A stretch of DNA of 64,000 nt from JAHEJJ01 sp965212205 (GCA_965212205.1 CBDBUX010000011.1:496001-560000), one strand, 5' to 3'; counted from the first letter of the stretch, positions 7,752-16,039 are shown. Translations and numbers: made by a program. The notes: generated by a model not told the origin, from the sequence alone.

Positions 7752-8465
7752 CTAGAATTTCTTGTACAACCGGGCCGGTAGCAGTTTAAACAACCAGGCG
7801 ATGAGGCGCCACCTTTTACTAATATAGGCAACTTCACTCTTTTTTCGGATATGCTTAAAAATCTGATGAGCTGCTTTTTCTTTGGGAACAACCCAAAACC
7901 GACCTCCACCTTTGGCCATGGCTGTATCTACAAATCCTGGTCGTATATCGGTAATATAGATTGGTAGTTTCAATCTGTTCGCTCTTTGTCGCAATCCTTC
8001 CAGGTAATGTATTTGATAAGCTTTAGATGCATTGTAGGCCGGAGCAACCCGACCCCCTCTTAAACCTGCAATCGAGGTAATTACCACCAGGTGACCTGCA
8101 CCCTTATCTTTGAAATAATTGAATGCCCAACAACTTATCTCGGTAAATGCCTGTACGTTTAAGGTATTGGTATCCTTTTCCAGTCCTGAATCCAATGATT
8201 TGTTGATCTCTCCGTTACCAGCGCAAAGCACCAGGAGGTCAATTCCATTCATTTCATCTTTCAGTTGCTCTAGCTCAAAGGTATTCTCCAGAGCACTACA
8301 ATCATAACTCCGGATTTTGATATTGTTGGGGTGTAGGGACCGAATTTCTGTTAAAAGCGACTCCCTCCGGGCCACGATACCAACCTGAAAGCCGTTTTCA
8401 GCAAATATGAGTGCGAGTTCGCGCCCCATGCCAGAGGAGGCCCCAACAACCAAGACTTTATTCAT
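7752..8465 (-). CDS. SDR family NAD(P)-dependent oxidoreductase
   Basis: A 237-residue classical short-chain dehydrogenase. The cofactor loop GASSGMG is at 8-14, the CAG motif at 81-83, and the catalytic set is Ser131, Tyr144 and Lys148 (YNASK). ARRE near residue 32-35 after the second strand suggests NADPH preference. The last 40 residues are basic and hydrophobic (WRLIAWLFKLLPARLYKKF), which could hold it at the membrane. It overlaps the upstream beta-lactamase-like gene by 4 bases (ATGA), so the two are coupled. The substrate is unknown. Confidence 0.92.
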   Translation of the reverse strand: MNKVLVVGASSGMGRELALIFAENGFQVGIVARRESLLTEIRSLHPNNIKIRSYDCSALENTFELEQLKDEMNGIDLLVLCAGNGEINKSLDSGLEKDTNTLNVQAFTEISCWAFNYFKDKGAGHLVVITSIAGLRGGRVAPAYNASKAYQIHYLEGLRQRANRLKLPIYITDIRPGFVDTAMAKGGGRFWVVPKEKAAHQIFKHIRKKSEVAYISKRWRLIAWLFKLLPARLYKKF

Positions 8466-9727
8466 TCATCTGAGGCTTCTGTCATCAATTTCGGACCGTA
8501 TTCCTCCAGAGCTTGCATAGTGCCAAATAACTGATTCACTCCCTCCTCGTCGTTAATCGATGTATTGATCATCATAAAGAAACCCAAAGAAGTCTTTGGA
8601 TCAAAAAACATAAAACTGCTAATCCCCGGATCTCCACCTGTATGACCGATGTAGCCGGTACCGCTATTGCCTATAAACACACCCATATCGTATTCATCAT
8701 TATAGGGAAACTCCGCATCACGCTCTTCGAAATGAGAATCATCGAGCACCGGGTTAAAGTATTCCTGGTAGCTTTCAGCTGTTAATAAGCGACCCTTGTT
8801 ATTTTTAGCCCGAATTAATTCCATCAGGTAGAGGCCCATATCGTGGGTGCAAGACCTCAGGCCTCCATCCGGGTAGGTGATGAGTTCATAATGTGGGATC
8901 CCTGTTTCAGGGTCTGCATATAATACGGAGTGATGATCTATATCTATGGATTCGAATGACCAGCCTGTAGATTTCATGCCCAGTGGTTCTAAAATATATT
9001 GGGTAGTAAACTGGTCAAATGGTACGCTGGTGGCGACTTCCAGAATGTAAGCCGCGAGGGTCGCCCCAATATTTGAGTATTCGAAGCTCGAACCTGGTCT
9101 GGCTTCCAGATATACATCTTTGGTATAATATTGACCATCGGCCGAGAGAACTTGTGGCAGGAATTCTGCCAATGTCAGTTTTGAGGCCGGAGGATTCAGT
9201 ACCTCTTCCACCACGGTGGTGAGGCTGTCTGCCACCGCCTCTTTTAATACATATGCCTTTTCGTTATAAACATCCGTGTCCCGAATACTCGAAATATGTG
9301 AGGCTAACTGCCTGATCGTTATCGTATCGGCGGGAAAATGCGGATTAATTACTTTAAAAGGAAGATGAAGATTTACCGGGTCATCTAAACGGAGAAACCC
9401 CATTTCCTGAGCTTTCATCAGTGCAATACCGATAAAAGTTTTCGAAATGGATGCGATATTTTGAACGGTTTCCGGTGTATAGGATCTCTTTGATTTTATA
9501 TCCATCAGGCCAAATCCCTTTTCGTAACGAATTCCACCAGAGTCTATAACCGCCACCCCCAGGCCATTGATCTTTCCTTTTTCGTGGATTTTGGCAAGTA
9601 CAGTCGTTAGCGAATCGGTATATATAGAATTAACCTGCATCGCCCGGGCGTTCTTTCCTGTTTTTACCTCCTGCTTACAAGCCAATATGGCTGTCAGGAG
9701 CAATAATCCGGCAATAAATTTATTCAT
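8462..9727 (-). CDS. Class C beta-lactamase-related serine hydrolase, lipoprotein
   Basis: A 421-residue lipoprotein (lipobox LTAILAC, Cys17). It has the full penicillin-recognising catalytic set: Ser93-x-x-Lys96 (SISK), Tyr217-Ser-Asn219, and His362-Thr-Gly364 in place of KTG. Family members include esterases, D-amino-acid peptidases and true AmpC enzymes; the HTG triad and lipid anchor favour an esterase or peptidase in the periplasm. It is the first gene of a pair with the SDR. Its start lies 73 bases from the second 401-bp repeat. Antibiotic resistance should not be assumed. Confidence 0.92.
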   Translation of the reverse strand: MNKFIAGLLLLTAILACKQEVKTGKNARAMQVNSIYTDSLTTVLAKIHEKGKINGLGVAVIDSGGIRYEKGFGLMDIKSKRSYTPETVQNIASISKTFIGIALMKAQEMGFLRLDDPVNLHLPFKVINPHFPADTITIRQLASHISSIRDTDVYNEKAYVLKEAVADSLTTVVEEVLNPPASKLTLAEFLPQVLSADGQYYTKDVYLEARPGSSFEYSNIGATLAAYILEVATSVPFDQFTTQYILEPLGMKSTGWSFESIDIDHHSVLYADPETGIPHYELITYPDGGLRSCTHDMGLYLMELIRAKNNKGRLLTAESYQEYFNPVLDDSHFEERDAEFPYNDEYDMGVFIGNSGTGYIGHTGGDPGISSFMFFDPKTSLGFFMMINTSINDEEGVNQLFGTMQALEEYGPKLMTEASDE

Positions 9728-9828
9728 GATCTCATTTTTCGATAGTACTAATACAATTTTTATGTACTAAAATAGAAATTTAAGCTTACCAATTCACGAT
9801 CAAATACACCTTTTGTCGGTCAGATGTT

Positions 9829-9860
9829 TTGAGGTTTTGATCCGTTCACCGATAGTTTTT
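9829..9860 (+). promoter_or_regulatory. Candidate promoter of secreted-protein gene, copy 2
   Basis: Same TTG-N21-TAGTTTTT arrangement as in copy 1. Confidence 0.4.
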
Positions 9861-9938
9861 TGCACTTCAACCGACTTTCTGCCAGATACCGAAAAATAAG
9901 GGTTCTTCGACGAATTACATCCTCGATTTGAGGCTATA

Positions 9939-9965
9939 GGGCCGTTTTATATATATAAAACGCCC
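9939..9965 (+). promoter_or_regulatory. Leader hairpin just before the start codon, copy 2
   Basis: Same inverted repeat as at 6600-6626, again 6 bases before the ATG. Confidence 0.5.
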
Positions 9966-9971
9966 TTAGTT

Positions 9972-10199
9972 ATGAAAGCAATAGTAACCATCATCTTTAT
10001 CCTCTTCATCGGACTGACTGCTCAGGCTCAAAATCAGACCGAAGAAGTAAAGGTTGAGACCGTTAAGACTGAGATCGTAGTTGTAACTCAAATCACTCAG
10101 GAAGACAACGCTATCGCTCGTTTGTACAGAAGGCCTAACAGCAGGATCAAAAAAGCTTTAAACTTCACTACAAAAAGAAACAGAGCTAAACTGGCGTAA
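9972..10199 (+). CDS. Small secreted protein, duplicated gene copy 2
   Basis: Encodes the same 75-residue precursor as 6633-6860, identical also at synonymous positions: Sec signal peptide to about residue 20, acidic first half of the mature chain, basic second half. The gene ends 4 bases before the convergent TspO-like gene and has no visible terminator, so its transcript probably runs antisense into that gene. Identity to copy 1 implies recent duplication or ongoing gene conversion, and doubles the dose of the product. Confidence 0.85.
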   Translation: MKAIVTIIFILFIGLTAQAQNQTEEVKVETVKTEIVVVTQITQEDNAIARLYRRPNSRIKKALNFTTKRNRAKLA

Positions 10200-10203
10200 T
10201 TCT

Positions 10204-10578
10204 TCAGGCGTTCTGGTACTTAAACACTAGCATACATCCCACATAAAAAGTAGCTAAGACCAACCAAACGATCTGGGGGATCATTAACCGGGATACGGAT
10301 ACTGAGACAGCCCTGAGTCTTTTAATATACATCAGTGTGAGCATCAAAGTGAGCACATTACCCACAAATCCCACCTCCAGCTGGTTAAATAAAAAGGTAT
10401 AGACCGGATATAACCATACCATTATCAGCAGAAAAATCCCGAAATAAAAAGTGGGGTGCGAGCTTCCATGAGTTTCATATACTTTATAAAGTATCCAAAA
10501 CATGATCACGCTCAGGATAATCCATATAGTACTTGCGATGGTATCGATCCAGCTCAGGCTTTCAATTATATTTTCCAT
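10204..10578 (-). CDS. TspO/MBR-like membrane protein, short form
   Basis: A 124-residue protein with four membrane segments (about 17-34, 45-64, 70-88, 98-117). The last segment (MIPQIVWLVLATFYV) and the preceding LTLMYIKRLRAVS loop match the end of TspO/MBR proteins, whose fifth helix reads P-Y-L-x-W-x-x-x-A-T. The first helix and WxPP loop of normal TspO (about 155 residues) are missing, and no in-frame extension is possible because the SGNH gene ends 10 bases upstream. TspO proteins bind porphyrins and cholesterol-like molecules; whether the short form does is unknown. An unrelated small four-helix family is the alternative. Confidence 0.55.
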   Translation of the reverse strand: MENIIESLSWIDTIASTIWIILSVIMFWILYKVYETHGSSHPTFYFGIFLLIMVWLYPVYTFLFNQLEVGFVGNVLTLMLTLMYIKRLRAVSVSVSRLMIPQIVWLVLATFYVGCMLVFKYQNA

Positions 10579-10588
10579 TATTCTTTAT

Positions 10589-11281
10589 TTATTGTCGTAT
10601 TACAGGCTCCAATGTGTTCCAGACATTATTAGCTACAATTCGATGTCCTTCAATGTTGGGGTGAATACCATCGGCCAGATTGAGGTTTGGATTGCCGGCA
10701 ACGCCTTCCAATAAAAAAGGAATCAGGGGAAGCTGGTTCTCTTCTGCAAGGTCGACAAAGATCTGGCGGAATTCAGTGGTATAGTCCTGCCCAAGATTGG
10801 GAGGGATCTGCATGCCTGCCAGGATAATCCTGGTGTCTGCATCTCTCGATTTAACGGTATCGATCATCGCCTGTAAGTTCTCCCTTGTTTCGGAAAGCGG
10901 GATTCCCCTCAGGCCATCATTAGCGCCGAGCTCGAGGATAAAGACATCGGTTTTTTGATTTAGTATCCATTTGATCCGGTTTCGACCACCGGAGGTGGTT
11001 TCACCACTTAGACCAGCATTGATCACGGTATAGCCCCATTGCAACGAATCGATCATCTGTTGAATTAACGCAGGAAAAGCCTCCTGAGGATCGAGCTGAT
11101 AACCTGCCGTAAGGCTGTCTCCAAAAAATACGATGACCTTGTTTTTGGCCTGGGTTGAAATCTCGGTAGTGGTATTTTGGGCATCCGATGAATTGGCGCC
11201 GGGCTTTTTGGGATTTTTATCTGCACATTCGATAAATAAAAGAAGAAGAAAAAAATAACGAAATTTTAAGATTTTATGCAT
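10589..11281 (-). CDS. SGNH-fold arylesterase/lysophospholipase (TesA-like)
   Basis: A GDSL-type esterase of about 230 residues. Block I is FFGDSLTAGY with the catalytic Ser, block III is ELGANDGLRG, and block V is LADGIHPNIEGH with the Asp and His. I chose the start at 11281 (MHKILKF...) over 11308, since it gives a normal signal peptide with possible lipobox Cys19 (LLLFIEC). It is divergent from the ABC ATPase/permease pair, the same layout as tesA and ybbA-ybbP in E. coli. It probably acts on acyl esters or lysophospholipids in the periplasm. The TspO-like gene follows 10 bases downstream and is likely co-transcribed. Confidence 0.9.
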   Translation of the reverse strand: MHKILKFRYFFLLLLFIECADKNPKKPGANSSDAQNTTTEISTQAKNKVIVFFGDSLTAGYQLDPQEAFPALIQQMIDSLQWGYTVINAGLSGETTSGGRNRIKWILNQKTDVFILELGANDGLRGIPLSETRENLQAMIDTVKSRDADTRIILAGMQIPPNLGQDYTTEFRQIFVDLAEENQLPLIPFLLEGVAGNPNLNLADGIHPNIEGHRIVANNVWNTLEPVIRQ

Positions 11282-11351
11282 GGGATTGAAGACCAATAGT
11301 AAATACAATTCCTTAATTTAAGTTCTTTTTTGAAACAGGACGAATAATTTT

Positions 11352-12041
11352 ATGACAAAGATATTAAAGGCGAGCAAGCTGGGGAAGACCTATACCAGTG
11401 GAGCCAAGTCGCTTACGGTGTTAGACGATATCAATTTTGAACTTGAAGCAGGTGAAACCCTGGCCATTGTAGGGCCCTCGGGAAGCGGTAAGACTACACT
11501 TCTTGGCCTTTGTGCCGGACTGGATAGTCCTGATTCCGGAGGGGTGGAACTCTGTGGCTGGGAACTCAATTCATTGAGTGAAGATCAAAGAGCCAGGCTC
11601 CGTAATGAGGAAGTAGGTTTTATATTTCAGGATTTTCAGCTATTACCTACTCTTACTGCTCTGGAAAACGTTAGCGTGCCATTGGAGTTACAAGGGGTTA
11701 AAGGCGCCTCAGTTGCCGCTGCCGAATTGCTGGCCAAAGTAGGCCTGGCCGATCGGGTCCAACACTATCCTTCCCAATTATCGGGCGGAGAAAAACAACG
11801 GGTAGCCATAGCCAGAGCTTTTAGCAATAAACCCTCAATATTATTTGCAGATGAACCCACAGGAAACCTGGATGAAGAAACCGGTGAAAAAGTCATTAAA
11901 CTGTTGTTCGACCTGAATAAAGAGGCGGGAACTACCTTGGTCATCGTTTCTCATGACCTGGAGCTGGCCAGGAAGAATCAGCATATTCTCCGATTGAAAG
12001 GAGGTAAAATCCTTGAAGAGGCTCGAACCACAGTATGGTAA
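11352..12041 (+). CDS. ABC transporter ATP-binding protein (LolD/YbbA type)
   Basis: A 229-residue ATPase of the MacB/LolD group. Walker A GPSGSGKT is at 41-48, the Q-loop in FIFQDFQLL, the signature LSGGEKQR, Walker B ILFADEPTG and the switch His in IVSHD. It overlaps the permease gene by 7 bases. With the FtsX-type permease it should form a mechanotransmission ABC complex that does not transport across the inner membrane in the usual sense but extracts or moves lipids or lipoproteins. The YbbA assignment rests on gene order next to the SGNH esterase. Confidence 0.93.
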   Translation: MTKILKASKLGKTYTSGAKSLTVLDDINFELEAGETLAIVGPSGSGKTTLLGLCAGLDSPDSGGVELCGWELNSLSEDQRARLRNEEVGFIFQDFQLLPTLTALENVSVPLELQGVKGASVAAAELLAKVGLADRVQHYPSQLSGGEKQRVAIARAFSNKPSILFADEPTGNLDEETGEKVIKLLFDLNKEAGTTLVIVSHDLELARKNQHILRLKGGKILEEARTTVW

Positions 12042-14587
12042 AAGAAGACCTAAAAAAATCTAAAGCAAGCAGAAAATGGCTGTTTACCATGGCATGGCGC
12101 GATGGAAAAGCCAGTGGTACCCGACTAGGGCTTTTTATGGGTTCTATCATTCTTGGTATCACAGCGGTAGTGGCGATACAATCATTTAGTCAAAACCTGC
12201 AGAACAATATTGCGTTGAGATCGAAAGTCTTGATGGGTGCCGACTATCTGATCGATAGCCGGCAGTTACCCAATGAACGGGTGATGCAGATCATAGATTC
12301 ACTTGGTGGAGCAGAAGGGATGGAGGTAAATTTTGCTTCTATGGCCTTTTTTCCTAAAGCCGATGCCTCTAAACTTGTTAGGGTTCAGGCCATTGAAGGA
12401 AATTATCCTATTTATGGCGGGTTTGAAACAGATCCGCCGGAAGCCGCCTTACAATATCAGAAGCATAACGGAGCACTGGTAGATGCCACCGCCATGATCC
12501 AGTATGGGCTAACAGCAGGTGATAGTATCAAAGTAGGCCGAAGTACTTTTCAAATTCTCGGCTCATTAAAGGCAACCCCCGGCGGTACTTCTACTTCGAG
12601 TACTCTGGCACCACCGGTGATCCTTCCTTACCAGGTTATTGACGAGACCGGATTATTGCAAACCGGAAGCCGCCAGGAATACAGGTATTATTTTCGAGCG
12701 TCCGAAGAGACAGACCTCGAGCTGTTAAACAAGAAAGTAGATCCGATGCTGGACGCAGAGGAAGCCGATATGGATACCCATACCGATGTGAGTCGACGTC
12801 TTGGACGCGGATGGGGCAACTTTGGTAAGTTTCTTAACCTGGTGGCTTTTGTGGCCCTTCTCCTGGGCAGTGTCGGTATTGCGAGTTCAGTTCATATCTA
12901 TATCAAGGAAAAACTCAGATCGGTGGCCGTTTTGAAATGTATAGGAGCCACCAGCAGGCAAACATTTCAGATCTATCTCATTCAGATTGCCGGGATGGGA
13001 CTCCTGGGTGGAGTGATCGGAACACTTGGCGGCATACTGCTTCAAGAATTATTCCCGCTACTCATCCGAGATTTTCTTCCATTTGAACTCGAGATAAGTC
13101 TTGTACCACAGGCTATTTTCCTCGGTTTGCTTTTAGGAATAACACTCTCGGTGTTATTTGCCATGTTGCCGCTGTTAAACACCTGGTTTGTGAGCAGCCT
13201 GCAAGTACTTAGGGTGAAAGACGAAGACCCTGCGCGGGTCCGTAAGACTGCAATTTATGTCCTCCTGGCCATTTTAGTATTCATTTTTGGATTCTCGCTA
13301 TGGTTGCTGGGGAATTGGAAATATGCCCTGGCCTTTGTTATAGGAATATTGGTTACTTTCCTGATCCTGAGTGGAATTGCAACGCTGATGATGAAAGGAT
13401 TGAAAAAGTATTTTCCAAATTCCTGGGGGTTTATTGCACGTCAGAGCTTGCTTAATCTGTTTCGTCCACAAAACCAGACCATGGTTCTGGTGCTGGCCAT
13501 CGGCGTGGGTACATTTCTGATCAGCACACTGTATTTTACCAAAGATATGTTACTGGCATCGACAGCATTTAAGCAAGATTCGAACAGCCCGAATATTATC
13601 TTGCTCGATGTTCAGACCGAAGAAAAAGAAGCTGTAGTAGATCATATAGAACCCCGCGGTCTAGACGTTATCGATAATATTCCGATAGTGACTATGAGGA
13701 TCAGCAGCATTGATGATATTCCGGTGAATACGATCCGCCTCGACAGTACCACAAAGATGAATAAATGGGTGTTATATCATGAATTCAGGGTCACCTTTAG
13801 AGATTCTCTGATCGAATCGGAAACACTCGTTGAAGGCGATTTTGTTGGTAAATATTCGGGGGAAGGCCCAATACCTATTTCCATTGCTGCGAATGTCGCC
13901 AGGGATGCATTGATCGAGGTAGGGGATAGGATAGTTTTTAATGTTCAGGGCGTATTAATGGATACCAAAGTAGCCAGTTTAAGGGAGGTAAACTGGGGCC
14001 GGATGCAGCTTAATTTTTCGGTGCTATTTCCCACCGGAGTGCTGGAAACTGCACCTCAGTTCCATGTGATCACCACTCATGCCCCAGATGAAGCTGCTTC
14101 CGCGGCACTTCAGCAGGATCTTGTAAAGGCCTTTCCCACGGTGTCTATATTAGATATCCGCCAATTGCTGGGATTGGTAGAAGACATCATCAACAAGATC
14201 AGTTGGGTTATAAACTTTATGGCCTTTTTTAGTATCCTTACCGGTATTGTGGTACTCATTGGAGCCGTCCGTACCAGTAAGTATCAACGCATGAGAGAAA
14301 GTGTTTTGCTACGTACCATCGGAGCAAGGGCAAATCAAATCCTGAAAATTACAGCGCTCGAATATCTGTATCTCGGCTTGTTGGGCAGTGGTGTCGGAAT
14401 TGTGTTGTCTTTATTTAGCAGCCAATTGCTGGCCTTATTCGCATTTGAAACTTCGTTTACTCCTTCACTAGAACCTTTTATATTGCTCCCGGGTATTACC
14501 CTGTTGGTGCTGGTCATCGGTTTGAGCAATAGCAGGAGTATTCTAAATAGTCCGCCACTGGAAGTACTGAGAAAAGAAGTTCGTTAA
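12035..14587 (+). CDS. FtsX-like ABC permease (YbbP-like, 850 residues)
   Basis: A large permease with an N-terminal membrane segment near 33-52, a periplasmic MacB-type core domain, a first FtsX three-helix block at about 265-385 (VALLLGSVGIASSVHIYIKE), further helices near 405-455 and 485-505, a second periplasmic region, and a second FtsX block at about 725-845 (VVLIGAVRTSKYQRMRES). This duplicated layout is typical of YbbP, which works as a single subunit with a YbbA dimer. The 7-base overlap with the ATPase gene supports a dedicated complex. The substrate is unknown; the neighbouring esterase suggests lipid or acyl compounds. Confidence 0.92.
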   Translation: MVKEDLKKSKASRKWLFTMAWRDGKASGTRLGLFMGSIILGITAVVAIQSFSQNLQNNIALRSKVLMGADYLIDSRQLPNERVMQIIDSLGGAEGMEVNFASMAFFPKADASKLVRVQAIEGNYPIYGGFETDPPEAALQYQKHNGALVDATAMIQYGLTAGDSIKVGRSTFQILGSLKATPGGTSTSSTLAPPVILPYQVIDETGLLQTGSRQEYRYYFRASEETDLELLNKKVDPMLDAEEADMDTHTDVSRRLGRGWGNFGKFLNLVAFVALLLGSVGIASSVHIYIKEKLRSVAVLKCIGATSRQTFQIYLIQIAGMGLLGGVIGTLGGILLQELFPLLIRDFLPFELEISLVPQAIFLGLLLGITLSVLFAMLPLLNTWFVSSLQVLRVKDEDPARVRKTAIYVLLAILVFIFGFSLWLLGNWKYALAFVIGILVTFLILSGIATLMMKGLKKYFPNSWGFIARQSLLNLFRPQNQTMVLVLAIGVGTFLISTLYFTKDMLLASTAFKQDSNSPNIILLDVQTEEKEAVVDHIEPRGLDVIDNIPIVTMRISSIDDIPVNTIRLDSTTKMNKWVLYHEFRVTFRDSLIESETLVEGDFVGKYSGEGPIPISIAANVARDALIEVGDRIVFNVQGVLMDTKVASLREVNWGRMQLNFSVLFPTGVLETAPQFHVITTHAPDEAASAALQQDLVKAFPTVSILDIRQLLGLVEDIINKISWVINFMAFFSILTGIVVLIGAVRTSKYQRMRESVLLRTIGARANQILKITALEYLYLGLLGSGVGIVLSLFSSQLLALFAFETSFTPSLEPFILLPGITLLVLVIGLSNSRSILNSPPLEVLRKEVR

Positions 14588-14606
14588 TACCGGTAACCAA
14601 TAACCC

Positions 14607-15260
14607 TTATGAAGGAAGTCTTTTTTTGATAAACTTAATCTGTCCGTTGTGATTAGATTCGTGCTCACAAACATGGAACCATTTCGCATAATTATTGGTG
14701 GGCTTTTCTTCAAAAAACGCTTCCGATTCGAATAGCCAGTCATCGTCCCTTTTCGCAAATTCTTTTTTAGTCGCAGACCGAACGACTTCCAATTTTTCGA
14801 GATAAAAGTCAATAGGATTTCCCTTGATCTCATCTCGGCCTTTGGCCCCCAGACCCATTGGCAAATCCCATTCTTTTTTAATTTCATCGCTCCATGTCCC
14901 CCATGCCATTTGGTCGAAAGTGTTTAACTGATAATATTTTTCGGTAGCCGCAAGGTGCCATAGCATAGCCCCTATAGAATTAGACTCCTCATCTACCTGG
15001 AAATCGAGTTGCTCTACGGTGAGGTCTTTCACCTGATACACAACCCAGGCGCGCATCATATTCATCGAGGAGAGCAATGCGCCCACATGGGGCGAAAATC
15101 CCTCCATAGGCCCCAGGAGGTATAAATTATCGGTTGATATCTTTCTGTTTTGAGAAGCATGAGCAATTAAAGGTGCGGCAAGAAATCCGGTGGTCAGTAC
15201 TGCAGCTTCTTTAAAAAATTGCCTTCGTCTGGAAGATGGAATTTGTTTTTTCATGGTCAA
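14607..15260 (-). CDS. DinB family protein with Tat-type signal
   Basis: A 217-residue protein. Residues 8-35 carry a twin-arginine motif (SRRRQFFKEA) and a hydrophobic stretch ending AHA, indicating export in folded form. The rest is a four-helix DinB/YfiT bundle with the metal-binding His triad His102 (LWHLA), His200 and His204 (CEHESNHNGQ). DinB proteins are putative metal-dependent enzymes, some being thiol (bacillithiol or mycothiol) transferases; most are cytosolic, so the Tat signal is unusual. It is convergent with the YbbP-like gene with a 19-base gap. Confidence 0.85.
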   Translation of the reverse strand: MTMKKQIPSSRRRQFFKEAAVLTTGFLAAPLIAHASQNRKISTDNLYLLGPMEGFSPHVGALLSSMNMMRAWVVYQVKDLTVEQLDFQVDEESNSIGAMLWHLAATEKYYQLNTFDQMAWGTWSDEIKKEWDLPMGLGAKGRDEIKGNPIDFYLEKLEVVRSATKKEFAKRDDDWLFESEAFFEEKPTNNYAKWFHVCEHESNHNGQIKFIKKRLPS

Positions 15261-15539
15261 AATATATAGTGTTCCTGTTCTCCTAAGATAGATTATTCGG
15301 GACGAACTTAGTTGATCTTCAGCTCCTTTTAGGATGTTTCATGAGTAACAGGGACACCAGTTCCCGATAAAAGACGATTTATGCCGCTTATTGGCAGCTC
15401 CTCAGATGGGTGTTCATCGATCTTATCAGACACTTGATCTGCAATTAAACCGAAGGCCGATAATAAGTGGATTTGACCGATTTTAAAAGCGTTATGGCAA
15501 GCTTGGTCGTTAAATTTATAGTAAGCTGAACTAGTGAAA

Positions 15540-15800
15540 ATGAAGGTAACGAGAACCTTAGTTCTGATCTTACTATTGTACGGTGGTATTGCCGTGGCTC
15601 AAACAAAGGAACAGAATGTTAAAGTGGAAATTCGCAAAGTGGATATTGTTTTGGATAGTCGCCCTGCTGTTCCTGTCGTTAGTAAACAAATTAAGAGAAC
15701 AGAAACGAGTATTATTGCGCGCGTTTACCCATACAGAAACTATCGAGTGATGAAAGCCTTACACTTTCTCACACGCCGCAGTATGCCTAAATTGACATAA
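15540..15800 (+). CDS. Small secreted protein, diverged paralogue
   Basis: An 86-residue precursor. I use the ATG at 15540 rather than the GTG two codons before it. The signal peptide covers about residues 1-20 (VLILLLYGGIAVAQ). The mature part starts acidic/mixed (NVKVEIRKVDIVL) and ends basic. The C-terminal 30 residues align with the duplicated protein at 6633 and 9972: IARVY for IARLY, N-Y-R for N-S-R, MKALHFLTRR for KKALNFTTKR, PKLT for AKLA. Its upstream DNA is not related to the 401-bp repeat except for a short similar stretch near 15457-15475. A 37-codon frame and then a strong terminator follow. The function is unknown. Confidence 0.78.
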   Translation: MKVTRTLVLILLLYGGIAVAQTKEQNVKVEIRKVDIVLDSRPAVPVVSKQIKRTETSIIARVYPYRNYRVMKALHFLTRRSMPKLT

Positions 15801-15810
15801 ACCCAAGTCT

Positions 15811-15924
15811 ATGATACTAGTAATGATTTCAGTAACCGTTGTATTTGCAATTTTGAACATGCTTCTATTCCCCAAGACAAAGGGTATACTAAGACCCTTA
15901 AAAGTTCCAACGAGGAGGAAGTAA
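15811..15924 (+). CDS. Possible 37-residue membrane peptide
   Basis: A short frame 10 bases after the secreted-protein gene and before a shared terminator. The product has a hydrophobic helix (residues 2-20, ILVMISVTVVFAILNMLL) followed by a basic tail ending PTRRK. It could be a small membrane partner of the secreted protein or a chance frame; only position and composition support it. Confidence 0.35.
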   Translation: MILVMISVTVVFAILNMLLFPKTKGILRPLKVPTRRK

Positions 15925-15958
15925 AATAGAATTATAACCAGAGTAACCCTAATTTAAG

Positions 15959-15989
15959 ATGACCGGCGTTGATGCCGGTCATTTTTTAT
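15959..15989 (+). terminator. Rho-independent terminator
   Basis: Perfect arms ATGACCGGC (15959-15967) and GCCGGTCAT (15974-15982), 6-base loop, then TTTTTTATT. It ends the transcript of the small secreted protein and the 37-codon frame. Confidence 0.9.
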
Positions 15990-16039
15990 TGAGTATATCC
16001 AGAGTTGTAGCGGGTTATCGGCTCGTGATCAGAATAAAA

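Larger units (their letters stand above)
9800..10200 (+). repeat. Perfect 401-bp direct repeat, copy 2
   Basis: Identical to 6461-6861 over the full length. The downstream edge falls 3 bases before the stop codon of the convergent TspO-like gene (10204). The 2938 bases between the copies carry exactly three minus-strand genes. Confidence 0.97.

Noticed and set aside
8462..9727. Reading the serine hydrolase as an antibiotic-resistance beta-lactamase
   Set aside because: It has SxxK and YSN, but HTG replaces KTG and it is a long lipoprotein; esterases and peptidases share this fold.
6461..10200. Composite transposon bounded by the 401-bp repeats
   Set aside because: The repeats have no transposase, inverted ends or visible target duplications, and each contains an ordinary secreted-protein gene.
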